Origin: Candidatus Cohnella colombiensis
GTDB lineage: Bacteria > Bacillota > Bacilli > Paenibacillales > Paenibacillaceae
Reading direction: 5' to 3'
NCBI GenBank assembly: GCA_029203125.1
Contig: CP119317.1
Coordinates: 2,170,001 to 2,234,000 of the forward strand
Length of the DNA stretch: 64,000 nucleotides
This document shows, in pieces, positions 7,994 through 15,726 of the stretch (position 1 is the first letter of the stretch; each line of letters opens with the position of its first letter). Position numbers and translations under genes: made by a program. The notes beneath the pieces are model-generated. The model did not search any database. It worked only from the letters and a program-made list of their open reading frames with translations, and had not been told where the DNA came from.

Positions 7994-8155
7994 TTAATCG
8001 TGTTTATCTTCTTTATTCTCACCTGCTGCTTGTGCCATTTCAGCAAGCTTCTGAAGCATAATATGCTGTGGCATATGCATTAAGTTCTCCAGCGGTACCT
8101 TCATGAACTCGGCAAGCTTTACCGCAGTTTCTGCAGAGATCGGCAGTGGCCTCAT
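7994..8155 (-). CDS. yycC: YycC-like small protein
   Basis: A 53-residue protein recognised as the YycC family from MRPLPISAETAVKLAEF and PLENLMHMPQHIM, followed by a helix and a charged tail (GENKEDKHD). The family is short, conserved in Bacillales and of unknown function. An AAGGAG box stands seven bases before the ATG at 8155. A longer frame on the same strand at 8040-8249 is in another register and has no such support. It lies between the tRNA promoter and a single copy of the dispersed repeat. Confidence 0.8.
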   Translation of the reverse strand: MRPLPISAETAVKLAEFMKVPLENLMHMPQHIMLQKLAEMAQAAGENKEDKHD

Positions 8156-8224
8156 TCTCTTCACTCCTTCTTTCTCCCTGATTCGGTCTCAGCTTATCAT
8201 ACAAAGCAGCAATTGCCAACCGCA

Positions 8225-8249
8225 CTGAGCGAGCGGGATATCGTGACAT
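8225..8249 (-). repeat. Single copy of the dispersed 24-29 bp repeat
   Basis: Reads CTGAGCGAGCGGGATATCGTGACAT on the plus strand in two blocks: CTGAGCGAGCGGG, then ATATCGTGACAT. It is the reverse complement of the unit in the arrays at 33.9 and 45.3 kb and keeps the GATATCGTGACAT end exactly. No neighbouring copies are present. Confidence 0.85.
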
Positions 8250-8275
8250 CTGCTAAATACTCCATGCAATCAAGC

Positions 8276-8321
8276 AATAAAAGAAGCTACCCAACCCCAC
8301 TTTCGAGGCTGAGCAGCTTCT
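8276..8321 (-). terminator. Terminator of the ABC export operon
   Basis: On the minus strand AGAAGCTGCTCAGCC pairs with GGTTGGGTAGCTTCT (one or two mismatches), followed by TTTTATT. It lies 13 bases past the stop codon at 8334. Confidence 0.8.
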
Positions 8322-8333
8322 AAACTCTATAAG

Positions 8334-10022
8334 CTATTCCACACCGACTTCTCCCGATGCTATTTTCAGTGCTTCTTCATCACTTGTAGAAGCACTTGCA
8401 GAAGCACTCGAACTTTCTCCGTCCACTGTAGTTTCCTCGAAGGATTCAGTTGTTGCCTCAAAGTGATCGAATGGCATCGGTCTACCCCCACCATACATCC
8501 CACCGTCACCATAGAGCTCTTCACTGACTCCATCAATTTCTCCTGTAGGCTGAGTCTTAATCTTCTGAAGAATGTCTGTCCCACGTGTCTGCCACCATGC
8601 TAACGCTTCTTTAGGAGTCTTGACCCCCTGCATCATATCGGAAAATGCCTTATTTCCGTACTGTGAAATTAAGTTGAGGTTCGGTTTTTGCTGGAACATC
8701 TCTTGTTCCTTCAAGCTATTTCCACTGTACATGGTTGGCTTCACTGTTGTAAATGCTTCGATATTGAAAGGGTCCATTCCTTCGCGAACCTTAACATAAT
8801 CCTTAAGAGCTGACATTTCGTACGTACTACGCGACTTGAGCTTTGCCCACTCTTTGCCTGTCATGAACTTAATGAAGTCCCAAGCATCCTCAGGGTTCTG
8901 TGCATTCGCATTAATTCCAGCTAAGGTGTTAAAGTAGACAGTGCCACCTACACCTGGGTTTTCATTGAAGTAAGGCATCGACACGACATCAAACTCTAGC
9001 TTATCGATCTTATACTTTTCTGAATTGCTGTTCATCTGTTGAATTTCATTCACCAGACTGTAATCGCCAATCGCCATCGCAACGTTACCTGTCAAGAACA
9101 TCCGTCCTGTATACGGATTATAGATATTAGTGCTGTTATTGCTGTTAGCTTCATTTTGTCTATTATACATCTCTTGAATGTCATCTTGACGTGGCATGAT
9201 GTGCGACTTGTACAGATCGTAATATTTGGTCCAATAATTTTCCCATAACGGTGAGTTAACGGTCATTGTCTCTGCTTTATCATCGTACATCTTCAATTGC
9301 AATGGCTGTGTGAAGTTTTGGAATTCATAGAAGTTTTCTCCTGAACCCCATTGGCTGATTGAAAATCCAAATACGGTATCTGCACCTTCACCAGACTTCA
9401 TCCGCTTTGCAAGATTAAATACATCATCCCAACTCATTTCGTTCGTAGGTGCGTCTACATTTGCTTTTTCGAACAGCTTTTTATTGTAATAAAGCGCTGA
9501 TGGCATGAACGTAGAAGCTAAAGCGTAGAGGTACCCGTCCCCTTGATCCTTGATACCTTCGATTACAGTAGGAACAAACGAATCGGATTCAATTCCGTCT
9601 TCCTTCATAAGAGGTTCAAGCTGCTTCAATAAATTTTCGTTGACCATTTGGCTCAATATACCCATATCAACGATCATGACATCGACAGGGTTATCGCCTG
9701 TCATAATTGCTTTTACTTTAGCCATCACATCAATAGGCTTCTGCATTCCAGTCTTCTCGTCATACTCCATTTCGTTATAATCGATTGCAGGCACAATCTC
9801 GATGTCGACATTCGTATGTGTTATTTCGTACATATCCGTATACTGCTGACGAATATAAGAGTCTTCCGTTTTACTGCCATACGTCACACCTACGCGAAGA
9901 ACATGCCGCGTATCTGCATCCTTTGCTTTGTTGAAATTACATGCTGCTAGTATAGGAATCAACAGCGTCAGTGACATTGTGACGAATATCCACTTGCGAA
10001 TTCCAGCTCTCTTTGTGTTCAT
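8334..10022 (-). CDS. Extracellular solute-binding lipoprotein, family 1
   Basis: A 562-residue protein with a lipoprotein signal (hydrophobic core, then LLIPILAAC, Cys at about 28). The body is an ABC-type carbohydrate-binding fold, with features such as YALASTFMPSALYYNKKLFEKANV and a C-terminal EDAWDFIKFMTG segment (each given here in part). The last 60 residues are low complexity, rich in Gly, Ser and Glu. Its start codon overlaps the stop of the ATPase gene upstream by four bases (ATGA). It is therefore co-translated with a MacB/FtsX-type exporter, an unusual partner for a binding protein that normally serves importers. No cognate importer permeases are in the window. It may act as a sensor or ligand-delivery subunit; this is inference. 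Confidence 0.85.
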   Translation of the reverse strand: MNTKRAGIRKWIFVTMSLTLLIPILAACNFNKAKDADTRHVLRVGVTYGSKTEDSYIRQQYTDMYEITHTNVDIEIVPAIDYNEMEYDEKTGMQKPIDVMAKVKAIMTGDNPVDVMIVDMGILSQMVNENLLKQLEPLMKEDGIESDSFVPTVIEGIKDQGDGYLYALASTFMPSALYYNKKLFEKANVDAPTNEMSWDDVFNLAKRMKSGEGADTVFGFSISQWGSGENFYEFQNFTQPLQLKMYDDKAETMTVNSPLWENYWTKYYDLYKSHIMPRQDDIQEMYNRQNEANSNNSTNIYNPYTGRMFLTGNVAMAIGDYSLVNEIQQMNSNSEKYKIDKLEFDVVSMPYFNENPGVGGTVYFNTLAGINANAQNPEDAWDFIKFMTGKEWAKLKSRSTYEMSALKDYVKVREGMDPFNIEAFTTVKPTMYSGNSLKEQEMFQQKPNLNLISQYGNKAFSDMMQGVKTPKEALAWWQTRGTDILQKIKTQPTGEIDGVSEELYGDGGMYGGGRPMPFDHFEATTESFEETTVDGESSSASASASTSDEEALKIASGEVGVE

Positions 10023-10909
10023 GCACTTTCATCCTCCCCTAATGTTTTTGGTGCGGTAATTACAATCTTGTCCCCGTCAAACTCCATTGTTGCTTTATCA
10101 CCAATTGAGAGTGCATGCAAATACTCTTTCGGTATTTGCATGCGACCAACGCGATCTACGACAACGAATGCTTCATGAACATCATCAAGCGATTCACCAT
10201 CGCCAATCGGCAATGAATGATCTAAATTCGGATTTCGTTTAATGAACTCTGTACTCGTTAGTCCATCACGAATCGCAACGACACGGTCGACCTTGCCTGC
10301 TAATGTTAGATCATGAGTAACGATAACAATTGTCAAACCTAGCTCGCGATTCAACCTACGGAAAATATCCATAATGATGTCAGAGGTCCGCGTATCAACC
10401 GAGCCTGTAGGTTCATCGGCAAGCAGTAGTTGCGGACGATTGGCTAATGAGATCGCAATGGCAACCCGCTGCTGCTCGCCCCCTGAAAGCTGTGTGAGCT
10501 TGTTGTGCATCCGTTCCTTTAAACCGACCCACTCGAGCAGTTGCTTCGCGTAGGCACGATCTAGCTTTCCGGAGAACATCATCGGCATCTCCACATTTTC
10601 CAGCGCTGTGAGAAACGGCAGTAGATTGCGTGCGTTGTTTTGCCAAATAAAGCCGACTGTATCCCGTTTGTACTTCACCAAGTCCTCGTCGCTGACCTTA
10701 AGCAGATTCCACGGACCAACCTGTACTTGCCCGGCTGATGGTCGATCTAATCCTCCTAATATATTAAGAAGAGTTGATTTCCCGCTACCACTGTTCCCGA
10801 TAATCGCCATCATTTCACCCGGCTTAACTGACAGGTTCAGCCCTTGAAGTGCAACTACCTCTAGATCATCAGCTTTATAAATTTTTACAAGTCCTTCGCA
10901 CGTGATCAT
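10019..10909 (-). CDS. ABC ATPase with AbrB-like C-terminal extension
   Basis: A 296-residue ATPase of the MacB/LolD type. Walker A GNSGSGKST is at about 37-45, the signature LSGGEQQRVAI at about 142, Walker B LLLADEPTGSVD at about 161, and VTHD at about 197. The ATPase domain ends near residue 225. The tail (about 250-290) reads VVVDRVGRMQIPKEYL followed by GDKATMEFDGDKIVI, which closely follows the SpoVT/AbrB swapped-hairpin pattern (G-R-x-x-I-P-K-E, then D-x-V/A-x-x-x-x-x-G-D-K-I-V-I). Such a tail on an ABC ATPase is uncommon and may dimerise or bind DNA. It lies three bases after the permease gene and should energise it. Confidence 0.88.
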   Translation of the reverse strand: MITCEGLVKIYKADDLEVVALQGLNLSVKPGEMMAIIGNSGSGKSTLLNILGGLDRPSAGQVQVGPWNLLKVSDEDLVKYKRDTVGFIWQNNARNLLPFLTALENVEMPMMFSGKLDRAYAKQLLEWVGLKERMHNKLTQLSGGEQQRVAIAISLANRPQLLLADEPTGSVDTRTSDIIMDIFRRLNRELGLTIVIVTHDLTLAGKVDRVVAIRDGLTSTEFIKRNPNLDHSLPIGDGESLDDVHEAFVVVDRVGRMQIPKEYLHALSIGDKATMEFDGDKIVITAPKTLGEDESA

Positions 10910-10912
10910 AGA

Positions 10913-13777
10913 TTAGCGCTCCTCCCCTAGCTTGACAGCTTGATGTACCTTCAGCTTGCGAATGTGTGTAACGAGCAATAGGATACCAATACTCATCATT
11001 ACTCCAACGACAATATATAGTCGATTCGTATCTGCAGCTTCAAAGATGACACGGAATGGTGGAATCTGATTTGCAGAATTTTCTGTCGTCTGCAGAAACG
11101 GTAAGAACAGCATGCTCGTCAACTTACCAATCCCAATCCCGATTCCGATGGACAGTCCGGCTGTGAACACTTGCTCAAGTAGGAGCATCCCTGTGAGCTG
11201 CTTACGAGATAAACCCATTGCCCTTAATATCCCTATCTGTACGACACGACGTGATAGATTGAAAAACCAGAATAACAAATATCCAGTTAAGGTGACGACG
11301 ATCGTAACCATGAACCCAAGGCTCAAAATTCCGAATACGCCTCCGCGTGCGGGATGCTTACCCTGAATGATCAATTCGCTACGCATATCCTCAATAGGGA
11401 GCAACTCAATCCCTTTATTCTGCAATACCGGAATGATTGGCGCAGTCAAAGCACCAGGCTCCATCTTCAGCCACACTTCATATGGAATCAGTGGCACCTG
11501 ATCGTAAATATAATCTAAATTCGCGATCAAAAATGGCGATTGATCCGGATATTGACTAGGCCAATAAGGGAGCACATCAAGAATAATAAACTCCATTGAT
11601 TGCTCCTGGATGACTACTTTAACGGTATCTCCCCGCTTCAAATCGTACTTGCGAGCGACATTCGAGGAGATAAATCCACCCTCCGCGTATTTCCCCATCC
11701 ATTCCAAATACTTAAAAGGACTGACAGGATACAGGTCATCTCGGAACCACGCAACTCTAGCGAAATCAACATTGTCGATACCCATTACAGTTACTTGACC
11801 TGCAGACTTACCTGATACCGTCATACTTCCTTTTGTTTGAAGCACTCTTGCAGCATGCTCTACACCCGGCAATGAACGGAATATCTCAAATGGAGGTTCA
11901 TTGTAGTTAATGCGAGATGGAGTTGGATTATTGCCACCACCACCATTACCGCCACCGCCACCGTTTCCTCCACCATTACCGCCACCACCACCATTGTTGT
12001 TGCCTTTTTGTGGAGTGTACTCTGCTTGCCCTTCCCACACCGTCTTCACGACGACGTCAGCACCATACTTATACATGATGCGTTCCTCAGAATTAAGCCC
12101 AATCGTACGTGCAGCCGAGGAATTATACACCCCGAGTCCCAACGTTAAAATGAGCAAAATCATGAGCGGGTAATAGGAGCTTGATGAGCGCGATAGCTGT
12201 GTTAGCGTAAGGTACAGAGGTACCGGCAATATCTTCTTCCATATTGCGTTAAAGATCTTGAGCAATAGTGGGAACAATCTCAAAAATACGAGCCCACCTG
12301 CGAATATGCTTATCGCTGGTACGAAGAACAAAAATGGCTGAACATTCAGCTCATCTGTTGTCGCTCCAGTCGTAAAGCTCACCATCTGCCGTTCGTTGAA
12401 CAAGTACCAGCCATAGCCTGCAACTCCGACTAACACGACGTCTATAAACCATTTTTGCCAAAATGGCTTACGGTCCGAACGAGCGATCTTGCGCTTGTAA
12501 TCCACAATCGAAGTTCGTGTAAATACGAGAGCTGGAATAATCGCAGCACCAATCGCTACAACTACTGCTGCCAGCCCTGCTAGCATACTGTCTGTAGTGA
12601 AGCCGACAGGAATCGATTTGCGATCTACGAAATGTAGAAATCCGCTAGCCGAACCGATACTCTTGGCCATAAACCAACCAAAAGCAGGACCTGTCAGCAG
12701 TGCAACAATGCCGAGCAAGGAGCCCTCCATTAAGAACAGCATGAAGATTTGCCTTGTACTTGCTCCACGGCTTCGAAGCACAGCAATATCCGAACGTTGT
12801 TTCTCCAACGCCTGCTGCGAGTTCATCGTGATGAAATAGAATACCATTGCAATCATCGGTGCAGCCAAAGTGAATAGTAGCGTTTGAAGCTGTATGCTAT
12901 CTCGTCTAAATTGATCGAGCATGCTTGTGAACGATATTTCCAGCTTCGTATCGTTGAGTCGCTTGTAAACTTCAATGTCAACACGTTTGAGCGTATTTGT
13001 AAGAGGTGATAGCTCACTCGTCTTAATTTCTCTCAAGTCATATACCGAGTACCAGCTCGCAACTTGAATAGGTACGCTCATTTTGCCAACAAGCCCGTTC
13101 ACAAACGCATCATCTGAAATGATGAGGCTATTCATCATTCCTTCAAAGCCTTGGTACCAATAATCGCTATTCTCATCATTCGGCTTGAACGAACCGACGA
13201 TTTGAACGCGAAGCTCTCGTCCGCCAGCAACGGGATAGAGCAGTACATCCCCAACGTGCAAGTCATTACGGTATAAAGCTTCCTCAAGCATAAGTGCTTC
13301 AACCGTACCGTCAGCTGTTACTGCATCTCCATACCATTTACCCGTACCTTGCTCCACGTAATCCTTCAAATTGCTGAGCGATGCTATCATCATCTTACGA
13401 TTTCGACTCGCATCCACTTTCGTTGGATCTTCCGGGTAAACATTGGTGCTACGTAGCGTCAAGCTTCGTTGAAATGTCTCTAGTGGGAATCCGATATTTT
13501 GTTTTACATCTTCTTGTATGTAAGTATCTACGTTGTTAAAGTCATTAATATTTGTTTTGCCACTAGTGGATTGATAGCGAATGAGCATCGACCCAGCGGG
13601 TAAACCTTGACTATTATCCTGCAGTGATTGGGCAACAACACGCTTCAGCGCTCCATCCGCGTACATCGGAATACTTGTCGTGAACGCAACTGCGATGAAC
13701 AATCCAGCGAAAGTACTTAAGGTTAGCCAGCGTGTGTTCCACATTTTGCGAAAGAGGAACCGGATTAGCGCAATCAT
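10913..13777 (-). CDS. FtsX-like ABC permease, large
   Basis: A 954-residue membrane protein with two FtsX-type permease units. A first transmembrane helix lies at about 15-38, followed by a large extracytoplasmic domain. Groups of helices lie at about 300-420 and 450-560, and the last three helices at about 820-945 (ILSLGFMVTIVVTLTGYLLF and the final LYIVVGVMMSIGILLL). Between residues 600 and 630 is a linker made only of Gly and Asn repeats, which separates the second extracytoplasmic domain. Large FtsX proteins work with MacB-type ATPases in export of peptides or lipids, or in signalling. Spacing to both neighbours is five bases or less. Confidence 0.88.
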   Translation of the reverse strand: MIALIRFLFRKMWNTRWLTLSTFAGLFIAVAFTTSIPMYADGALKRVVAQSLQDNSQGLPAGSMLIRYQSTSGKTNINDFNNVDTYIQEDVKQNIGFPLETFQRSLTLRSTNVYPEDPTKVDASRNRKMMIASLSNLKDYVEQGTGKWYGDAVTADGTVEALMLEEALYRNDLHVGDVLLYPVAGGRELRVQIVGSFKPNDENSDYWYQGFEGMMNSLIISDDAFVNGLVGKMSVPIQVASWYSVYDLREIKTSELSPLTNTLKRVDIEVYKRLNDTKLEISFTSMLDQFRRDSIQLQTLLFTLAAPMIAMVFYFITMNSQQALEKQRSDIAVLRSRGASTRQIFMLFLMEGSLLGIVALLTGPAFGWFMAKSIGSASGFLHFVDRKSIPVGFTTDSMLAGLAAVVVAIGAAIIPALVFTRTSIVDYKRKIARSDRKPFWQKWFIDVVLVGVAGYGWYLFNERQMVSFTTGATTDELNVQPFLFFVPAISIFAGGLVFLRLFPLLLKIFNAIWKKILPVPLYLTLTQLSRSSSSYYPLMILLILTLGLGVYNSSAARTIGLNSEERIMYKYGADVVVKTVWEGQAEYTPQKGNNNGGGGGNGGGNGGGGGNGGGGNNPTPSRINYNEPPFEIFRSLPGVEHAARVLQTKGSMTVSGKSAGQVTVMGIDNVDFARVAWFRDDLYPVSPFKYLEWMGKYAEGGFISSNVARKYDLKRGDTVKVVIQEQSMEFIILDVLPYWPSQYPDQSPFLIANLDYIYDQVPLIPYEVWLKMEPGALTAPIIPVLQNKGIELLPIEDMRSELIIQGKHPARGGVFGILSLGFMVTIVVTLTGYLLFWFFNLSRRVVQIGILRAMGLSRKQLTGMLLLEQVFTAGLSIGIGIGIGKLTSMLFLPFLQTTENSANQIPPFRVIFEAADTNRLYIVVGVMMSIGILLLVTHIRKLKVHQAVKLGEER

Positions 13778-13781
13778 CTCT

Positions 13782-14876
13782 CTACCTTCCTACGACTTTC
13801 TGTCCTGGCGTTAAGCCTTGCACAATTTCGATATCCGTTGAAGTCTGCTGTCCTACCTCAACATCGACCTCACGTTTAGTTCCATCCGCTTCTGACACCT
13901 GTACGTAGGTGCGCGCGCCAATGGTGCGTAGTGCAGAAATCGGAATGACGACCACATTCTCTTTACGATTTACAACAACCGATACGGAAAGTGGCGTACC
14001 TCTTGTCGCAGTTTCAGGAAGCTTAGGAACATCAACGAGTAAATATTGTTCAAGACTCTCTGTCTTTCCAGATCCGTTCTGATCCGTTGTCGTAGGTTGT
14101 GGCAGTTGCAACACTGTTCCTGTCACTTTGCCTGCATTGTTAATGTCTACTTGAACTTCCATACCGAGCGCAATTTTTTTTAGATCTTCCTTGGATAAAG
14201 TGGCTGCAACGACAAGACTTGTCGGGTCTGCGATGACACAGATCGAAGCATAGGCTTTAACCTCAGCCCCTTCTTGTGTAGATATCGAGACGATCGTTCC
14301 TGAATACGGTGCGTATAAAACCGCCTTATCTATTTCTTCTCTCAAATCAACAAGCGCCTGCTGTGCAATTTCGAAATCTATCATCGCTTGCTCGAATTCT
14401 GCAGGATCCATTTCATCTCGATTACGAAGCGTCACCTTCATCGCAGCTTCTGTCTTCTTGAACGATAGCTCCTGATTACGCAGTTGCTTCACTTTATCAT
14501 CCACATCAAGCTCGGCGATAATTTGTCCTTCTACAACTTGATCACCCGTACGCACATATAATTTCTTCAATCTCTTATCCATTGAAAAATAGAGCGTCTT
14601 TTCGTTCGTCGACATCATCTTTCCGGAGCCTGATACTTTTGTTTCAAGCGTCTTCGTTGTCACATCGTACTTCGGCTTCTCCGAAATTTTCGGTAATTCA
14701 ATCGCGGACAAATCTTCCTCTACCGGTTCAGATGGAAGTAGGCTACAGCCCGAAAGTGCTACAGATAACGCCAACGTAGCAAAGACAGTCTTATTCACCC
14801 GAGATCTACGTCGGCTATGCTTTGAATTATTAGTACTAATTGGAGACGAAAACTCCGTCAACCATTTCATAGACAT
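13782..14876 (-). CDS. HlyD/MacA-type adaptor lipoprotein
   Basis: A 364-residue membrane fusion (adaptor) protein. A positively charged N-terminus (SRRRSRVNK) precedes a hydrophobic stretch and a lipobox LSGC at about residue 44. Two half lipoyl motifs flank a coiled coil: GDQVVEGQIIAELDVDD (about 132-148) and APYSGTIVSISTQEGAEV (about 190-207). A beta-barrel and a C-terminal membrane-proximal domain (RTYVQVSEADGTKREVDVEVG) follow. GGAGG lies nine bases before the ATG at 14876, which is inside the upstream ATPase gene (41-bp overlap). In Gram-positive bacteria such proteins pair with FtsX-type permeases, as in the genes that follow. Confidence 0.88.
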   Translation of the reverse strand: MSMKWLTEFSSPISTNNSKHSRRRSRVNKTVFATLALSVALSGCSLLPSEPVEEDLSAIELPKISEKPKYDVTTKTLETKVSGSGKMMSTNEKTLYFSMDKRLKKLYVRTGDQVVEGQIIAELDVDDKVKQLRNQELSFKKTEAAMKVTLRNRDEMDPAEFEQAMIDFEIAQQALVDLREEIDKAVLYAPYSGTIVSISTQEGAEVKAYASICVIADPTSLVVAATLSKEDLKKIALGMEVQVDINNAGKVTGTVLQLPQPTTTDQNGSGKTESLEQYLLVDVPKLPETATRGTPLSVSVVVNRKENVVVIPISALRTIGARTYVQVSEADGTKREVDVEVGQQTSTDIEIVQGLTPGQKVVGR

Positions 14877-15522
14877 GGTCTGCTACCTCCATTATTGTTG
14901 GATCGTGTGTTGTCATACAGATGGTTACATCCTCTGTTGCAACAATTTCTTTAAATACTTGCATCACCTGTGCTGCCATCTGGCTGTCAAGCTCTGCAGT
15001 AGGTTCATCTGCGAGAATTAAGCTTGGTCTGTGAGCAATCGCCTTTGCGATCGCGACACGCTGCTGCTCACCACCAGATAACTCAAACGGGCGATGGTGC
15101 ATTCGCTTGGCAAGCCCTACTAGACCTAAGCAAGCGGTCACTCTAGCTTTCCATTCACTTCGAGGAACATTGGCCATTCTAAGCGATAATTCCACATTTT
15201 CATAAGCAGACAGCAACGGTAGCAGTGCATAAGCTTGGAAAATAAAGCCGATATCTTTACGACGAATGTCAGTCCGCTTATCATCGTTCCACTTATGAAA
15301 TGGTCGCTCTTTGAAAAAAATTTCACCTTCAGTCGGAGTATCCAATCCCCCCATCAAATTCATGAGTGTCGTCTTACCCGAGCCCGATCGTCCTCTAAGC
15401 ATGACAAGCTGCTTCGGATAAAGCTCTAGATTGATCCCCTTAAGTACCTTAAGCTTACTACTCCCGACGTTGAAGGAACGTTCCACATTACGAACGGTAA
15501 GCAATGGCTTGTCGGTCGTCAC
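14836..15522 (-). CDS. ABC transporter ATP-binding protein (MacB/LolD type)
   Basis: A 228-residue ATPase and the first gene of a five-gene minus-strand operon. Walker A RGRSGSGKTT, signature ELSGGEQQRVAIA, Walker B LILADEPTAELD and H-loop TTHD are all intact. The GTG at 15522 is chosen because AAGGAGG lies eight bases upstream; an in-frame TTG at 15546 would put the ribosome site inside the gene. The operon has two ATPases (this one and the gene at 10019), one adaptor and one permease, so the two ATPases may act as a heterodimer on the single large permease. That is inference. Confidence 0.88.
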   Translation of the reverse strand: MTTDKPLLTVRNVERSFNVGSSKLKVLKGINLELYPKQLVMLRGRSGSGKTTLMNLMGGLDTPTEGEIFFKERPFHKWNDDKRTDIRRKDIGFIFQAYALLPLLSAYENVELSLRMANVPRSEWKARVTACLGLVGLAKRMHHRPFELSGGEQQRVAIAKAIAHRPSLILADEPTAELDSQMAAQVMQVFKEIVATEDVTICMTTHDPTIMEVADHVYEMVDGVFVSN

Positions 15523-15726
15523 GTTATTATCCTCCTTAATTGGCAACTCTACATAAACTATAACGCGTGAAACTTAAGAAAAGTTACATAAAACATTAAA
15601 GCTTTATCATTTTTTTAGATTTCGGGAGATGACTTTGCGCAATTTTGTCTATCCCCCTTTATATTCAATGGCATTTTTGTGTATGATGTGTAGATAGACA
15701 TGCTACAGTGAGGAAGGTTGATCGGT

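Noticed and set aside
8040..8249. 69-codon minus-strand frame covering yycC
   Set aside because: It is in another register; YycC has the family sequence and a good ribosome site.
11910..12173. Proline-rich plus-strand reading frame
   Set aside because: It is the antisense of the Gly/Asn linker of the FtsX permease and has no ribosome site.
15546..15720. Strong promoters in the glnS/ABC divergent region
   Set aside because: Only weak boxes were found (TATAGT and TATGAT without good -35 partners), so none is listed.
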